Notes: generated from the letters alone by a model not told the origin. Positions 25,237 to 34,907 are shown, counted from the stretch's first letter. The stretch: 64,000 bases of DNA from Pedobacter petrophilus (GCF_009674725.1 NZ_WKKH01000022.1:1-64000), one strand, 5' to 3'. Numbers and translations: made by a program.

Positions 25237-27075
25237 ATGACTGATATTATCCACTTATTGCCCGATGCTGTTGCCAACCAAATTGCTGCCGGAGAAGTTG
25301 TTCAACGGCCAGCTTCGGCGGTAAAAGAACTGCTCGAAAACGCTATTGATGCCGGCGCAGACAAAATACAACTGGTTGCTAAAGATGCCGGAAAAGGATT
25401 GATTCAGATTATTGATAATGGTTGTGGAATGAGCGTGACTGATGCGCGCATGTGTTTTGAACGACATGCTACTTCCAAAGTGAAAAAGGCAGAGGATTTA
25501 TTTGCCATTCGTACCATGGGTTTCCGTGGCGAGGCCATGGCTTCTATCGCGGCAATTGCACAGGTAGAGATGAAAACCCGCCGCCATGAAGACGAAATTG
25601 GTACTTGTATTTCGATAGAAGGCGCTCAGGTGATTGCGCAGGAACCCATCGCAACCACAGCAGGAACACAGATATCCATTAAAAACTTATTCTTTAATAC
25701 ACCAGCCAGAAGAAATTTTCTAAAAAGCAATCCTGTAGAAATGCGTCATATTATTGATGAATTTCAGCGTATTGCATTGGCACATCCCGGTGTGTTTTTC
25801 AGCTTACACCACGATGGAACGGAAATATTCAACCTTCCGAAAGGGAATTTAAAACAACGGATTGTACATCTTTTTGGCAATAATTATAACGAAAGGCTGG
25901 TGCCCGTAGAAGAGGAAACCACCATCATTAACCTGAAAGGGTATATTGGAAAACCTGCTTTCGCGAAAAAAACCCGTGGTGAACAGTTCTTTTTTGTAAA
26001 TAACCGTTTCATTAAAGATCCTTATTTAAACCATGCCGTAAGTTCTGCTTTTGAAGATCTTTTGCCTGACGACAGCTATCCGCTGTATGTCTTATTTATT
26101 GAGATTGATCCGGCAAAAATTGATGTAAACGTTCATCCGACCAAAACAGAGATTAAATATCTGGATGAAAAATCCATCTATGCCATTCTGAAATCTGCTG
26201 TTAAGCGCTCCATAGGAAGATACAACATTGCGCCTACTTTAGATTTTGATCAGGAAACGGGTTTCAGTAACATGATTACGCATAAAGCGGTAGAGGATAT
26301 TGTTCCGCCTAGCATCAACTTCAACCCGGATTTTAATCCCTTTGCAAGCGATAGCAGTTCTGTTTCCGGCTACGCTTCTTCTCCACGGAATTACGATGCA
26401 AAACCGAGCGCTAAGAACTGGGGATCATTATATGAGATTACCGATCAGCCGGTTATAGAACAAACGTCGATTTACGCAGAAGATACCAATGAACTGGAAG
26501 CACCGAAGAAACAATATATGCAATTACACAATCGCTATATCGTTTCGCAAATTAAGTCGGGCTTAATGGTGATCGACCAGCAAATGGCGCACGAAAGAAT
26601 CCTTTACGAACGTTTCCTCGTACATCTCGATGATCGAAAAGGGGCTTCGCAACAGAGCTTGTTTCCACAAACCATCACCTTAAATGCCAATGATTTTGAA
26701 CTGGCCAAAAGCTTACTGGATGATATAAAAAGTTTAGGCTTCGATGTACGTGAGTTTGGTAAAAATACGTTGGTGGTAGAAGGGATTCCTGTTGACTTAG
26801 GAAGCAGCAGCATTAACGAGACACAATTGTTTGAACAATTAATTGAAGGTTTCAAAAACACCCAGCAGGAATTGAAGTTGAGTAAGCGTGATCGCCTGGC
26901 CAGAAGCTTGGCAAAAAACAGCGCCATTAAAGCCGGCACCGCTTTGGCACAGGAAGAAATGAATACCCTGATTGATGAACTTTTTGCCTGCAAAACGCCT
27001 AACTTTAGCGTCAGCGGAAAACCGGTGATCCAAACCATTACGCTAGGAGAACTGGATAAGAAGTTTGAGAAGTAA
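25237..27075 (+). CDS. mutL: DNA mismatch repair protein MutL, degenerate endonuclease site
   Basis: 612 residues from the ATG at 25237; an in-frame TTG at 25225 lies inside the promoter box. The GHKL ATPase domain is intact: AAGEVVQRPASAVKELLENA, IDNGCGMS, TMGFRGEAMASIAA and GTQISIKNLFFNTPARRNFL. The C-terminal dimerisation domain follows a variable linker (about 345-425). In MutL endonucleases the C-domain has DQHAxxExxxxE and a CPHGRP-like zinc motif. Here these read DQQMAHERILYE (near residue 446) and SVSGKP, so the zinc-binding His and Cys are missing. It coordinates MutS with downstream repair factors. Nicking activity by the classical site is doubtful. It is transcribed alone. Confidence 0.95.
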   Translation: MTDIIHLLPDAVANQIAAGEVVQRPASAVKELLENAIDAGADKIQLVAKDAGKGLIQIIDNGCGMSVTDARMCFERHATSKVKKAEDLFAIRTMGFRGEAMASIAAIAQVEMKTRRHEDEIGTCISIEGAQVIAQEPIATTAGTQISIKNLFFNTPARRNFLKSNPVEMRHIIDEFQRIALAHPGVFFSLHHDGTEIFNLPKGNLKQRIVHLFGNNYNERLVPVEEETTIINLKGYIGKPAFAKKTRGEQFFFVNNRFIKDPYLNHAVSSAFEDLLPDDSYPLYVLFIEIDPAKIDVNVHPTKTEIKYLDEKSIYAILKSAVKRSIGRYNIAPTLDFDQETGFSNMITHKAVEDIVPPSINFNPDFNPFASDSSSVSGYASSPRNYDAKPSAKNWGSLYEITDQPVIEQTSIYAEDTNELEAPKKQYMQLHNRYIVSQIKSGLMVIDQQMAHERILYERFLVHLDDRKGASQQSLFPQTITLNANDFELAKSLLDDIKSLGFDVREFGKNTLVVEGIPVDLGSSSINETQLFEQLIEGFKNTQQELKLSKRDRLARSLAKNSAIKAGTALAQEEMNTLIDELFACKTPNFSVSGKPVIQTITLGELDKKFEK

Positions 27076-27170
27076 GATTAAAGCGGAAAGCCAAAAGATT
27101 AAAGCGGAAAGCGTAAAGACTAAAGCGGAAAGTGTAAAGACTAAAGCGGAAAGTGTAAAGATTAAAGCTT
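27075..27170. repeat. 21-bp tandem repeat, 4.5 copies
   Basis: Units begin at 27075, 27096, 27117, 27138 and 27159 (partial). The unit is AGAYTAAAGCGGAAAGYGTAA; units 3 and 4 are identical. It starts at the last base of the mutL stop codon. The 21-bp period keeps frames open on both strands, which creates spurious reading frames there. Confidence 0.9.
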
Positions 27171-27230
27171 GATGTTCGACAGCCATAATGGCAAACGACC
27201 AACAAGAAACGATAGACGATCAACGAAAAA

Positions 27231-27251
27231 CGAACAACGAACAACGAACAA
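27231..27251. repeat. CGAACAA heptamer repeat, 3 copies
   Basis: Three perfect CGAACAA units, with degenerate versions upstream, lie 19 bp before the first rhomboid gene. Confidence 0.7.
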
Positions 27252-27269
27252 CGACAGGAAAAACAATAA

Positions 27270-28010
27270 ATGAACAACATATATATCCCACCAGTAGTCA
27301 AAAACCTGCTGATTATTAATATCTTATTCTTCTTAGCCACGTTATACTTCGAAACAAAAGGGATAAGATTAGGCTTTACGCTTGGGGCTTTTTATTTCGA
27401 TTCGCCTTTAGCAAAACCCTGGCAGCCGCTTACCTACATGTTTATGCATGGTGGCTGGGCGCATATTTTCTTCAACATGTTTGCCCTTTATTCTTTCGGC
27501 ACGTTATTGGAAAGCCGTTGGGGAGCTAAGAAATTTCTAACATTCTATTTAATCACCGGCCTTGGCGCTTTGGCTTTACAGCTGGGTGTACAGGCATTTG
27601 AAACTTATCAACTTACAGGAGCGGTAGTAAATCCTGGAGCTGTTTCTATTGATTTTGCGTCAAACATGGTTCAATCGAATGTGAAGGGATTAAATAATGA
27701 ACAATTAGGCAAATTAATTGAAATCTACACCACACCAATGGTTGGCGCATCTGGCGCAATATTTGGTTTACTGGTGGCGTTTGGCATGCTCTATCCTAAT
27801 GCAGAGCTGATGATCATGTTCATTCCGGTACCGGTGAAAGCAAAATACATTATCCCTTTTTATATCCTGGTAGAGTTGTTTTTAGGCGTTGGTCAGTTTG
27901 AAGGCGATTCTGTTGCCCATTATGCACATTTAGGCGGCGCATTAATCGGCTTCATTCTCGTTAAAATATGGAAGGATAAAAACACAAATTTTTACAATTA
28001 TCATGAATAA
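27270..28010 (+). CDS. Rhomboid-family intramembrane serine protease (first of two)
   Basis: 246 residues with about six membrane helices. The rhomboid fold is shown by TYMFMHGGWAHIFFNMFALYSFG (helix 2, HxxxN), MVGASGAIFGLLVAFG (catalytic Ser in GASG) and AHYAHLGGALIGFI (catalytic His). It cleaves membrane-embedded helices of unknown targets in the inner membrane. A loop insert between helices 3 and 4 (about 110-150) is unusual. It overlaps the next rhomboid gene by 8 bp, and an EEP-family gene follows, so the three form one operon. Confidence 0.92.
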   Translation: MNNIYIPPVVKNLLIINILFFLATLYFETKGIRLGFTLGAFYFDSPLAKPWQPLTYMFMHGGWAHIFFNMFALYSFGTLLESRWGAKKFLTFYLITGLGALALQLGVQAFETYQLTGAVVNPGAVSIDFASNMVQSNVKGLNNEQLGKLIEIYTTPMVGASGAIFGLLVAFGMLYPNAELMIMFIPVPVKAKYIIPFYILVELFLGVGQFEGDSVAHYAHLGGALIGFILVKIWKDKNTNFYNYHE

Positions 28011-28857
28011 TACTTTTAAAGATTTAAAGTATAAGGTATTTCAATCGGGTAATCCACTGTTTTTTTACATTGGTATTAATGCGATTATATTTCTAATCAC
28101 TGCGATTATCTCCGTATTCTTATTTTTAGGGAAAACCGATTTTATTATTGGCGACTGGATCAGAGACTATTTTGGTGTTCCGGCAGCAGTTTCTTCGTTG
28201 CCAACCCGGTTCTATACGGTATTTACCTACATGTTTTTTCATGATGGCTTTCTTCACCTGTTGTTCAATATGCTTGGGCTGTTCTGGTTTGGAAACATCT
28301 TTATGAATTTCTTAAAAAGCAAACAGTTCCATTTCGTTTATCTTGCAGGAGGCTTCGCTGGCGCGTTAATTTATATAGCAGGTTTAAACATTTTCCCTGC
28401 TTATGCAGGCGGCATTATCGGTCAAACTGTTATTGGTTCTTCAGCAGCTGTAATGGCCGTTATTGTGGCTACCGCAACCCTGGTTCCAAATTACACCATT
28501 ATGATGATGTTGATAGGCGAGGTAAAGATTAAATGGGTGGCAATCGCTTATTTTCTGATTTCCTTTATCGGATTATCATCTGCCAATGCAGGGGGCAATC
28601 TGGCCCATATCGGCGGTGCAATTCTGGGTTTTGCCTTTATGAGAAGCTTGCAAAGCGGGCGTGACTGGAGTAAATTATTTGAGCGTAAGCCAAAACTGCG
28701 TGTCGTTAAAAACGAAAAACCGCCCGTGAAGAAACCTGTTTTCAAAGATGTTTCGCAGAAAGAAATTGATGAAATCTTAGATAAAATTTCATCTTCGGGT
28801 TATGATAAACTTACGGCGACAGAAAAAGAAAAATTGTTCAAAGCAAGCAAAGATTAA
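28003..28857 (+). CDS. Rhomboid-family intramembrane serine protease (second of two)
   Basis: 284 residues. Six membrane helices are followed by a charged cytosolic tail of about 65 residues that ends in a helix rich in Lys and Glu. Motifs: TYMFFHDGFLHLLFNMLGLFWFG, TVIGSSAAVMAVIV (Ser in GSSA) and NLAHIGGAILGFAF (His). It overlaps the preceding rhomboid gene by 8 bp and shares one base with the following ATG, so translation is coupled. The tail may bind a partner. Tandem divergent rhomboids are common in Bacteroidota. Confidence 0.9.
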   Translation: MNNTFKDLKYKVFQSGNPLFFYIGINAIIFLITAIISVFLFLGKTDFIIGDWIRDYFGVPAAVSSLPTRFYTVFTYMFFHDGFLHLLFNMLGLFWFGNIFMNFLKSKQFHFVYLAGGFAGALIYIAGLNIFPAYAGGIIGQTVIGSSAAVMAVIVATATLVPNYTIMMMLIGEVKIKWVAIAYFLISFIGLSSANAGGNLAHIGGAILGFAFMRSLQSGRDWSKLFERKPKLRVVKNEKPPVKKPVFKDVSQKEIDEILDKISSSGYDKLTATEKEKLFKASKD

Positions 28858-29981
28858 TGGCAAATAAAAAGTATAATTTACTGGATAAAATTTTATTACC
28901 AATTGCAATTATATTGGTAATAGCCTTGATAATGGGAACGGTTGCGGGCAATATGGATCCACGGCAACACCCTGTTATCGCTTTTTTTGGTTTGGCTTAT
29001 CCATATTTTTTATTCCTCCATATTATTTTTATTGCCTGGTGGTGCATCAGTAAAAAGTGGATTTTTGCATTGGCCAGCATATTGGTCATCGCCTATGGCT
29101 ACAAAACATTAAGGGCTACTTTCTCTATAAGCGGCGACCAGGGGCCTATCGTAAAAACAGAAAACAGCATCAGAATGATGACTTACAATGTTCATAATTT
29201 TAAGTTGTATGGTGGCGAAAATGATGAATCTGTTAAAGAGAAAATACTTCAGGTAATAAACGAACAAAGCCCTGACATTATTTGCTTCCAGGAATTTTAC
29301 ACCCGTTACAAAGGAGATTTTGACACCATAGACAGCCTGAAAACAATTTTGAAAACCAAACATTTTTATTTCGTGCCCACAAATAAGAATGATTATGAGG
29401 CCATTGGTTTAGCCATTTTCTCTAAATTCCCGATTAAACATTCTGGTAAAATTCCTTTTGTTGAGGGTTTCCCGGGCAACATGAGCATCTATACTGATCT
29501 GGACATTAAAGGACAAACGTTAAGGGTTTATAATGTGCATTTCCAATCCATCTCTTTCGAGAAACAGGATTATGAATACCTGGATAAGGTGAAAGAAATG
29601 AATACCCAGCTACAGCCATCTAAACGGATTTTACGCATGCTGAAAAGTGCGTTTTTGAAAAGGAGCAGTCAGGTAGATGAAATGAAAAAGGAGATGGACA
29701 ATTGCAAAACGCCATACCTCATTGCCGGCGATTTTAATGATACCCCGGCCTCCTATGTGGTCACTCAGATCACAGAAAAGTTAAATAATGCCTTCATTAA
29801 AAAAGGCGCTGGTTTCGGTACCACTTATAATGGTAAATTCCCGAATTTTCAAATCGATTACATTGCAACATCAAAAGATTTAGAAGTACTTAACTATAAA
29901 ATCGAAAAAGCAAAGTTATCTGATCATTTTCCGGTTAGAAGCGATTTAAAACTCATTTCTAAAACAGCCGAAACAAAATAA
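28857..29981 (+). CDS. Endonuclease/exonuclease/phosphatase family protein, membrane-anchored
   Basis: 374 residues. Three N-terminal membrane helices (about 11-31, 40-62 and 66-82) precede an EEP catalytic domain: MMTYNVHNFKLYG (Asn), IICFQEFY (metal Glu), RVYNVHFQS, LIAGDFNDTPAS (GDFND) and LSDHFPV (final Asp-His pair). EEP enzymes cut phosphodiester or phosphomonoester bonds in nucleic acids, lipids or inositides; the membrane anchor suggests an envelope or lipid-linked substrate. It is last in the rhomboid operon (TAATG overlap). Confidence 0.9.
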   Translation: MANKKYNLLDKILLPIAIILVIALIMGTVAGNMDPRQHPVIAFFGLAYPYFLFLHIIFIAWWCISKKWIFALASILVIAYGYKTLRATFSISGDQGPIVKTENSIRMMTYNVHNFKLYGGENDESVKEKILQVINEQSPDIICFQEFYTRYKGDFDTIDSLKTILKTKHFYFVPTNKNDYEAIGLAIFSKFPIKHSGKIPFVEGFPGNMSIYTDLDIKGQTLRVYNVHFQSISFEKQDYEYLDKVKEMNTQLQPSKRILRMLKSAFLKRSSQVDEMKKEMDNCKTPYLIAGDFNDTPASYVVTQITEKLNNAFIKKGAGFGTTYNGKFPNFQIDYIATSKDLEVLNYKIEKAKLSDHFPVRSDLKLISKTAETK

Positions 29982-30085
29982 TCTGCCTTTTCTCCTACGC
30001 CAGGGCTGAATTGGCGCTTTCTTATCATAAATCAACAAGTCAAGCTGAATTAATTTAGATATTTGATTTTATAAAACGAAAAACC

Positions 30086-30718
30086 ATGAGCACAATAGAC
30101 GCACTGAACTGGCGCTACGCCGTTAAAAAAATGAATGGCCAACCGGTAGAACAAGAGAAGGTTGATAAAATTATAGCGGCTGCGCACCTGGCTCCCACAT
30201 CTTCAGGTTTACAACCATTTAGGGTGATCGTAATTACGAATCAGGAATTGAAAGAAAAAATTGCCCCTATTGCTTATAACCAATCGCAAATAATAGATTC
30301 TTCTCACCTATTGGTTTTTGCTGCGCAAGAAAAATATACAGACGAAGGCATTGACAAAGTGTTTGATAGAATGAACACTGAACGTGGTTTGCCTTTGGAT
30401 ACCACTGATGCGTATAAAACACAGTTAAAAGGAATGTTATTGTCAAAATCTGCTGATGAAAACTTCCAGCATGCTGCCAAACAGGCATATCTTGCTTTTG
30501 GAGTTGCTATCGCAGAAGCTGCCCTATTAAAAGTAGATGCGACACCGATGGAAGGCTTTAATGCTCCTGCTTTGGATGAGCTTTTAGGTTTGGATAAAAA
30601 AGGCTTAAAAAGCGTAACCCTATTGCCACTGGGACACAGAGATGAAAATGGCGATTGGTTGGCAAACCTTAAAAAGGTTCGTACACCGAAAGAAGAATTT
30701 GTAATTGAGTTTAAATAA
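30086..30718 (+). CDS. Nitroreductase-family NAD(P)H-dependent oxidoreductase
   Basis: 210 residues with a flavodoxin-like nitroreductase (NfsB/YfkO-type) fold. The FMN-binding N-terminus is LNWRYAVKKMNGQPVEQEKV followed by AAHLAPTSSGLQPFRVIVI. A later ligand region is AAKQAYLAFGVAIAEAALLK, and the C-terminal VTLLPLGHRDENGDWLANLKKVR includes the family's GHR/GYR turn. These are dimeric FMN enzymes that reduce quinones, nitro compounds or other acceptors. It is transcribed alone. Confidence 0.92.
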   Translation: MSTIDALNWRYAVKKMNGQPVEQEKVDKIIAAAHLAPTSSGLQPFRVIVITNQELKEKIAPIAYNQSQIIDSSHLLVFAAQEKYTDEGIDKVFDRMNTERGLPLDTTDAYKTQLKGMLLSKSADENFQHAAKQAYLAFGVAIAEAALLKVDATPMEGFNAPALDELLGLDKKGLKSVTLLPLGHRDENGDWLANLKKVRTPKEEFVIEFK

Positions 30719-30997
30719 GGTTATTGCCAAATTTTTCACGCTGCGCTTATAATCAACAATAGAGTTGTCAACTTTTACAGCAACCTGCCTATAAAGCTGA
30801 CAACTCTTTGTAAAGACTACCCATTACAAAAAACTCAATATAAGTAATGGCCAGCTATTAATCGCAACATGGCTGGAAAATAGACAGCTCTTCCCCGCAA
30901 CTGTATTTTATGTAAAAAAGTGTTAAACATGATTACAATTTAGGCGCTCTATTTTTAATTGGATATATTTACAACCTAAGTATTTAATTTCCAATTC
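30719..30997. other. Intergenic region with a repeat element
   Basis: 279 bp. It holds copy 3 of the GTTGTCAACTTT inverted repeat (30761-30807) and a 13-base match to the cobalamin riboswitch core (CCCCGCAACTGTA, 30893-30905), which I do not accept as a riboswitch. A -7-like TATATTTA lies just before the next gene. Confidence 0.5.
30761..30807. repeat. GTTGTCAACTTT-type inverted repeat, copy 3
   Basis: AGAGTTGTCAACTTT and AAAGCTGACAACTCT (15-nt arms, the same single T/C difference as copy 1) flank a 17-nt loop, 42 bp after the nitroreductase stop codon. Confidence 0.75.
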
Positions 30998-33724
30998 ATG
31001 AAAATTTTTAGACTATCCCTTTTAATACTCTCCGTTCTCTTCACTATAAACTTCTCTTCATCGGCACAAACCGATACCGTTAGCATCAACACCCTCATTA
31101 GCAAAACCAGTAAAGCACTTAATGACTATCCAACGGAGAAAATTTACCTCCACTTTGATAAGCCCTATTACGCCATCGCAGATACGGTTTGGTTTAAAGC
31201 TTATGTAACGGAGAATCAGAATCTTTTATCAGGAATTAGTAAGATCATTTATGTTGATGTAATTAATCAGAAAGATTCGCTCATTCAAACCATAAAATTG
31301 CCAATTACAGGTGGTGTTGCAAATGGAAATTTTCCGCTGGATCAGGTTAACTATAAACAAGGAAATTACCATATACGGGCTTACACCATGTGGATGCTGA
31401 ATTTTGATAGTCCCGCGTTTTTTAACAAAACCTTTTTTGTTGGCGAAGCGATTGATAAAGAAGTCAAAACACACATCACCTATAAAAATACATCGAACGA
31501 TAAGCAGGAAAAAATTGATGCCCGCGTACAGTTCAAAGACCCAGGTAATAAACCATATGCCAATCGGAATGTGAGCTGGCAGGTGGTTACCAGTTACACT
31601 GTTATTGCAAAAGGAAGAGGTACTACTGATGCAAATGGCTACCTAACCATTGCTATGAGTGCCAACCAGAAAGCAGAATATCAATTAAAAAAAGGCGAAC
31701 TGATCACCAGCATCAATACTACCGATAAAGATGTAGTGAACAACAGCTTTACGCTGGCCAATGCAATTTTAAGTAAAGACTTTCAATTTTTCCCGGAGGG
31801 AGGAAATCTAATTGCAGGATTAACGAATAAAGTTGCCATTAAAGCAATTAAGAGCGATGGTTTAGGCATTAATTCGAAAGGGACCATTACTGATAGCGAT
31901 GGCAAACAGGTGGCTGCCTTCAACGCCCAGCATGTGGGGATGGGAACCTTTGATTTACTGCCTGAAAATGGAAAAACTTATAAAGCCAATGTAACTTACG
32001 TGGATGGCACAAGTGAAACCTATAACCTGCCTGCCGTAACAGATAAGGGTATAAAAGTAACGGTTGACAACAGTGATGCAGAAAATATTCAGGTAAAAAT
32101 TCTTTCTAATGATGGTTTTTTTGAAGAGAATAAAGGAAAAAAATTCTACCTGGTGGCACAAAGTAAAGGTGTAATTTGCTACGGTGCGCAAACTGCCTTA
32201 TCCAATAAAGAATACAGCTCAACGATTCTGAAATCCAAATTCCCGTCAGGCATTGCACAATTTACCTTATTTACCGATGCAGGCAAACCACTAAGTGAAC
32301 GACTGGCGTTTATTCAACATAAAAGCAATATGGCGGTGGCCTTAACTACCGCAGCACCATCTTACGGGGTGAAGAAAAAAGTTAAGGTGAACGTCGCTGC
32401 GAAAAAGGATGGTGCGCCAGTAGAAGGAAATTTCTCTGTAACTGTGGTTGATGAAACGAAAGTTCCGGCGAATGACGATGCAGCCAGTACCATTTTAACA
32501 GGTTTATTGTTAAGCAGCGACCTTAAAGGTTATGTGGAAAAAGCCAATTATTACTTTAATGCACCTGATGCCAGGAAAAATACCGATCTGGATATACTCT
32601 TACTCACACAAGGTTACCGCACTTTTAAATACAGCAATATTCTTGCCGGCAGTTTGCCTAAAATCAGCTTCCTGCCAGAACAAGGTATTGAAGTTTCGGG
32701 GATTTTAAGAATGAGCAACGGAATTCCGGTAAGGAAAGGCCAGCTGTTGTTAACTATTCCTGATAAACGTTTTAACCTGGAAGGGACTACTGATCCGGTA
32801 GGAAATTTTAAGTTTCAGAATCTGGTTTTGAATGACTCTTCTAAGGTGACCATTACCGCAAAATACAATCCAAATTACAGGGCCATGGCCATTAGCTTAA
32901 ACGGATCTGCCGTACCAAGCTTAACGCGAAATTTTAGCGCAGCAGAAGAGGTTTTAAATATTGATAGTGCATTAACGACTTACCTGGATAATAGTAAAAA
33001 ACAATATTCTTATTTACACACGCTGAAGGATGTAACCATTAAAGGTGCTGTTATTCCAAAGGTGAGCCATAAGGATTATCCTGCATTAACTGGCTTAAGC
33101 CAGATGGCCGATCATGAAGTTACCGGCGACCGCTTACAGGGCTGTGCCTTATTGATTAATTGTTTGCAGGGCATGCTTGCAGGCGTAACCTATCAGGATA
33201 ATAATTTTTATGTCACCAGAGATTTTAATGCCGGGAAACGGATTCCGATGGGAATTTTTATTAATGGAATGAGCGTAGATGTAAATCAGATCAACACTTT
33301 AAATCCCAATAATATCGAATCAATTGAGGTCTTTTTAAGGGATGAACTGGGGTTGGTAAACCGTGCAAATAATGTGAATGGTGTGATTGTATTTAATCAG
33401 AAAAAAGCGCCAAAAGGAACTAAAATTTCTAAAGCGCAACTGCTTGATATGATTCCTAAGAATTATGAAGTCACTTTCTCTCCACAGGGCTATAATAAAG
33501 AGAAACAATTTTATTCGCCAAAATACGATGTTCCTGCTAACATGAATAAAAATGATTTACGTACCACTATTTACTGGAACCCAAAAGTTATTACCGATGC
33601 GACAGGAAATTCTTCTTTCGAATTCTATAATGCTGATGGGAAAGGACAATACAAAGTAGTTATTGAGGGCATAGATGCCAATGGAAACTTAGGCAGGGCT
33701 GTGTTGCGGTACACGGTTAAATAG
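30998..33724 (+). CDS. Secreted MG2/plug-domain protein
   Basis: 908 residues. The signal peptide ends SSSA followed by Gln. Residues about 30-150 form an alpha2-macroglobulin MG2-like domain (EKIYLHFDKPYYAIADTVWF, YHIRAYTMWMLNFD), followed by further beta-sandwich repeats. Residues about 650-800 resemble a TonB-receptor plug (ALLINCLQGMLAGVTY, IFINGMSVDVNQINTLNPNN, IESIEVFLRDELGLVNRANN). The C-terminus ends in another sandwich (TIYWNPKVITDATGNSSFEF). No beta-barrel is present, so it is not itself a receptor. Proteins of this build are frequent in Bacteroidota; their function is unproven. It is monocistronic, with a terminator at 33741. Confidence 0.8.
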   Translation: MKIFRLSLLILSVLFTINFSSSAQTDTVSINTLISKTSKALNDYPTEKIYLHFDKPYYAIADTVWFKAYVTENQNLLSGISKIIYVDVINQKDSLIQTIKLPITGGVANGNFPLDQVNYKQGNYHIRAYTMWMLNFDSPAFFNKTFFVGEAIDKEVKTHITYKNTSNDKQEKIDARVQFKDPGNKPYANRNVSWQVVTSYTVIAKGRGTTDANGYLTIAMSANQKAEYQLKKGELITSINTTDKDVVNNSFTLANAILSKDFQFFPEGGNLIAGLTNKVAIKAIKSDGLGINSKGTITDSDGKQVAAFNAQHVGMGTFDLLPENGKTYKANVTYVDGTSETYNLPAVTDKGIKVTVDNSDAENIQVKILSNDGFFEENKGKKFYLVAQSKGVICYGAQTALSNKEYSSTILKSKFPSGIAQFTLFTDAGKPLSERLAFIQHKSNMAVALTTAAPSYGVKKKVKVNVAAKKDGAPVEGNFSVTVVDETKVPANDDAASTILTGLLLSSDLKGYVEKANYYFNAPDARKNTDLDILLLTQGYRTFKYSNILAGSLPKISFLPEQGIEVSGILRMSNGIPVRKGQLLLTIPDKRFNLEGTTDPVGNFKFQNLVLNDSSKVTITAKYNPNYRAMAISLNGSAVPSLTRNFSAAEEVLNIDSALTTYLDNSKKQYSYLHTLKDVTIKGAVIPKVSHKDYPALTGLSQMADHEVTGDRLQGCALLINCLQGMLAGVTYQDNNFYVTRDFNAGKRIPMGIFINGMSVDVNQINTLNPNNIESIEVFLRDELGLVNRANNVNGVIVFNQKKAPKGTKISKAQLLDMIPKNYEVTFSPQGYNKEKQFYSPKYDVPANMNKNDLRTTIYWNPKVITDATGNSSFEFYNADGKGQYKVVIEGIDANGNLGRAVLRYTVK

Positions 33725-33740
33725 ATATCATTGTTTATGT

Positions 33741-33781
33741 TAAAAGGCTCAGGTGCAGACGCATTTGAGCCTTTTATTTTT
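33741..33781 (+). terminator. Terminator of the MG2/plug gene
   Basis: TAAAAGGCTCA (33741-33751) and TGAGCCTTTTA (33765-33775) form an 11-bp stem followed by T-rich sequence. Confidence 0.85.
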
Positions 33782-33895
33782 ATCTGATATAGCACTTTTC
33801 CAACGCTTCTACCAGTTTGGAGGGAGAAGGGTGGTTAACTTTCTCTTGTAGAATTTAAGTAAACTATAATTAAATTTTGAAGGAAGTTAGACTGC

Positions 33896-34855
33896 TTACC
33901 AAATCGGATAAGGCAATTTTTCACCCTCCAGCCCAGCAATAATGTTTTCGGCAATAAGCTTCGCCATTGCATCACGCGTTTCTTCTGTCGCAGAGCCTAT
34001 GTGAGGCAACACGGCAACATTATCCATATTTAACAAAGGGTTATCTTTTTTCATCGGTTCCGGATTGGTCACATCCAAACCAGCGCCCCAGATAATCTTT
34101 TCCTCCAGGGCTTGAATCAGGTCTTTCTCGTTATGAATCCCTCCCCTGGCAGTATTTATAAATATAGATTTCGGCTTCATCTTTTTAAATGCCTCCATCG
34201 AAAACTTATCCTTGGTTTCCTCTGTCAATGCCGTATGCACAGAAATCACATCGCTCTGCTCCAATAGTTCATCAAAAGAAACATATTTAGCATCAACTTC
34301 TTGTTCAGCATCCTCATTACGGGATCGGTTATGGTAAATCACAGGCATCTGGAAAGCTCCGGCACATTTTTTTGCCATTTCCAAACCAATTTTCCCCAAG
34401 CCCAGCACACCCAGGATTTTGCCATTTAATTCGATTCCCAACTCTGGTGTAGGCTCGTAATTCTGCCAGTCGCCTTTAATGATTTTTTTATGCAGGTAAA
34501 ATGCCTTTCTGGAAACCGCCAGCATCAATAAAAATGCAGTATCAGCCGTGGCCCCACTAAGTACACCAGGAGTATTGCCCACCGGGATGCTTAACTTTCT
34601 GGCTTCCTCCACATCAACCTGATCAAAGCCTACCGAATGAAGTGCAATTACCTTTAAATGTTTGCAGGCATTCAAAAATTTTGAATCAATTTTATTAGGA
34701 CCAACACTTACCAAGGCATCCTGATCCTGACAAGCCTCGGTTAACTCATCAGCAGAAATTTGTCTGTCTTCCTGCCATTGGGTGATTTCGATGTGATTTT
34801 CTTCCAGCTGCTTTAAGCCCACCTGTGCAATATTACCGCTTATAAATACTTTCAT
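33896..34855 (-). CDS. D-2-hydroxyacid dehydrogenase
   Basis: 319 residues. NAD-binding LGVLGLGKIGLEMAKKCAGA lies near residue 148. The catalytic set is Arg in NTARGGIHNEKDL, Glu in LDVTNPEPMKKDNPLL and His in VLPHIGSATEETR. SVGFDQVDVEEARKLSIPVGN is the substrate-side loop of glyoxylate/hydroxypyruvate reductases, so glycerate or glyoxylate reduction is the best guess. Length and motif spacing are normal. It has no functional link to the divergent MG2 gene or to the TonB operon upstream. Confidence 0.9.
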   Translation of the reverse strand: MKVFISGNIAQVGLKQLEENHIEITQWQEDRQISADELTEACQDQDALVSVGPNKIDSKFLNACKHLKVIALHSVGFDQVDVEEARKLSIPVGNTPGVLSGATADTAFLLMLAVSRKAFYLHKKIIKGDWQNYEPTPELGIELNGKILGVLGLGKIGLEMAKKCAGAFQMPVIYHNRSRNEDAEQEVDAKYVSFDELLEQSDVISVHTALTEETKDKFSMEAFKKMKPKSIFINTARGGIHNEKDLIQALEEKIIWGAGLDVTNPEPMKKDNPLLNMDNVAVLPHIGSATEETRDAMAKLIAENIIAGLEGEKLPYPIW

Positions 34856-34907
34856 ACTTTTAAAAACAAGGAACCTTTTCAGGAGTTTTAATATTTTGAA
34901 ATCATTA

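Noticed and set aside
27038..27340. Open frame of about 100 codons on the minus strand with repeated FRFSLYT units
   Set aside because: It is produced by the 21-bp tandem repeat and overlaps two real genes; its composition is low-complexity.
30893..30905. CCCCGCAACTGTA, identical to a core block of the cobalamin riboswitch
   Set aside because: The GGGAA and GGTG-type blocks and the B12-box remainder are missing or too degenerate upstream and downstream; one 13-base match is probably chance or a relic.
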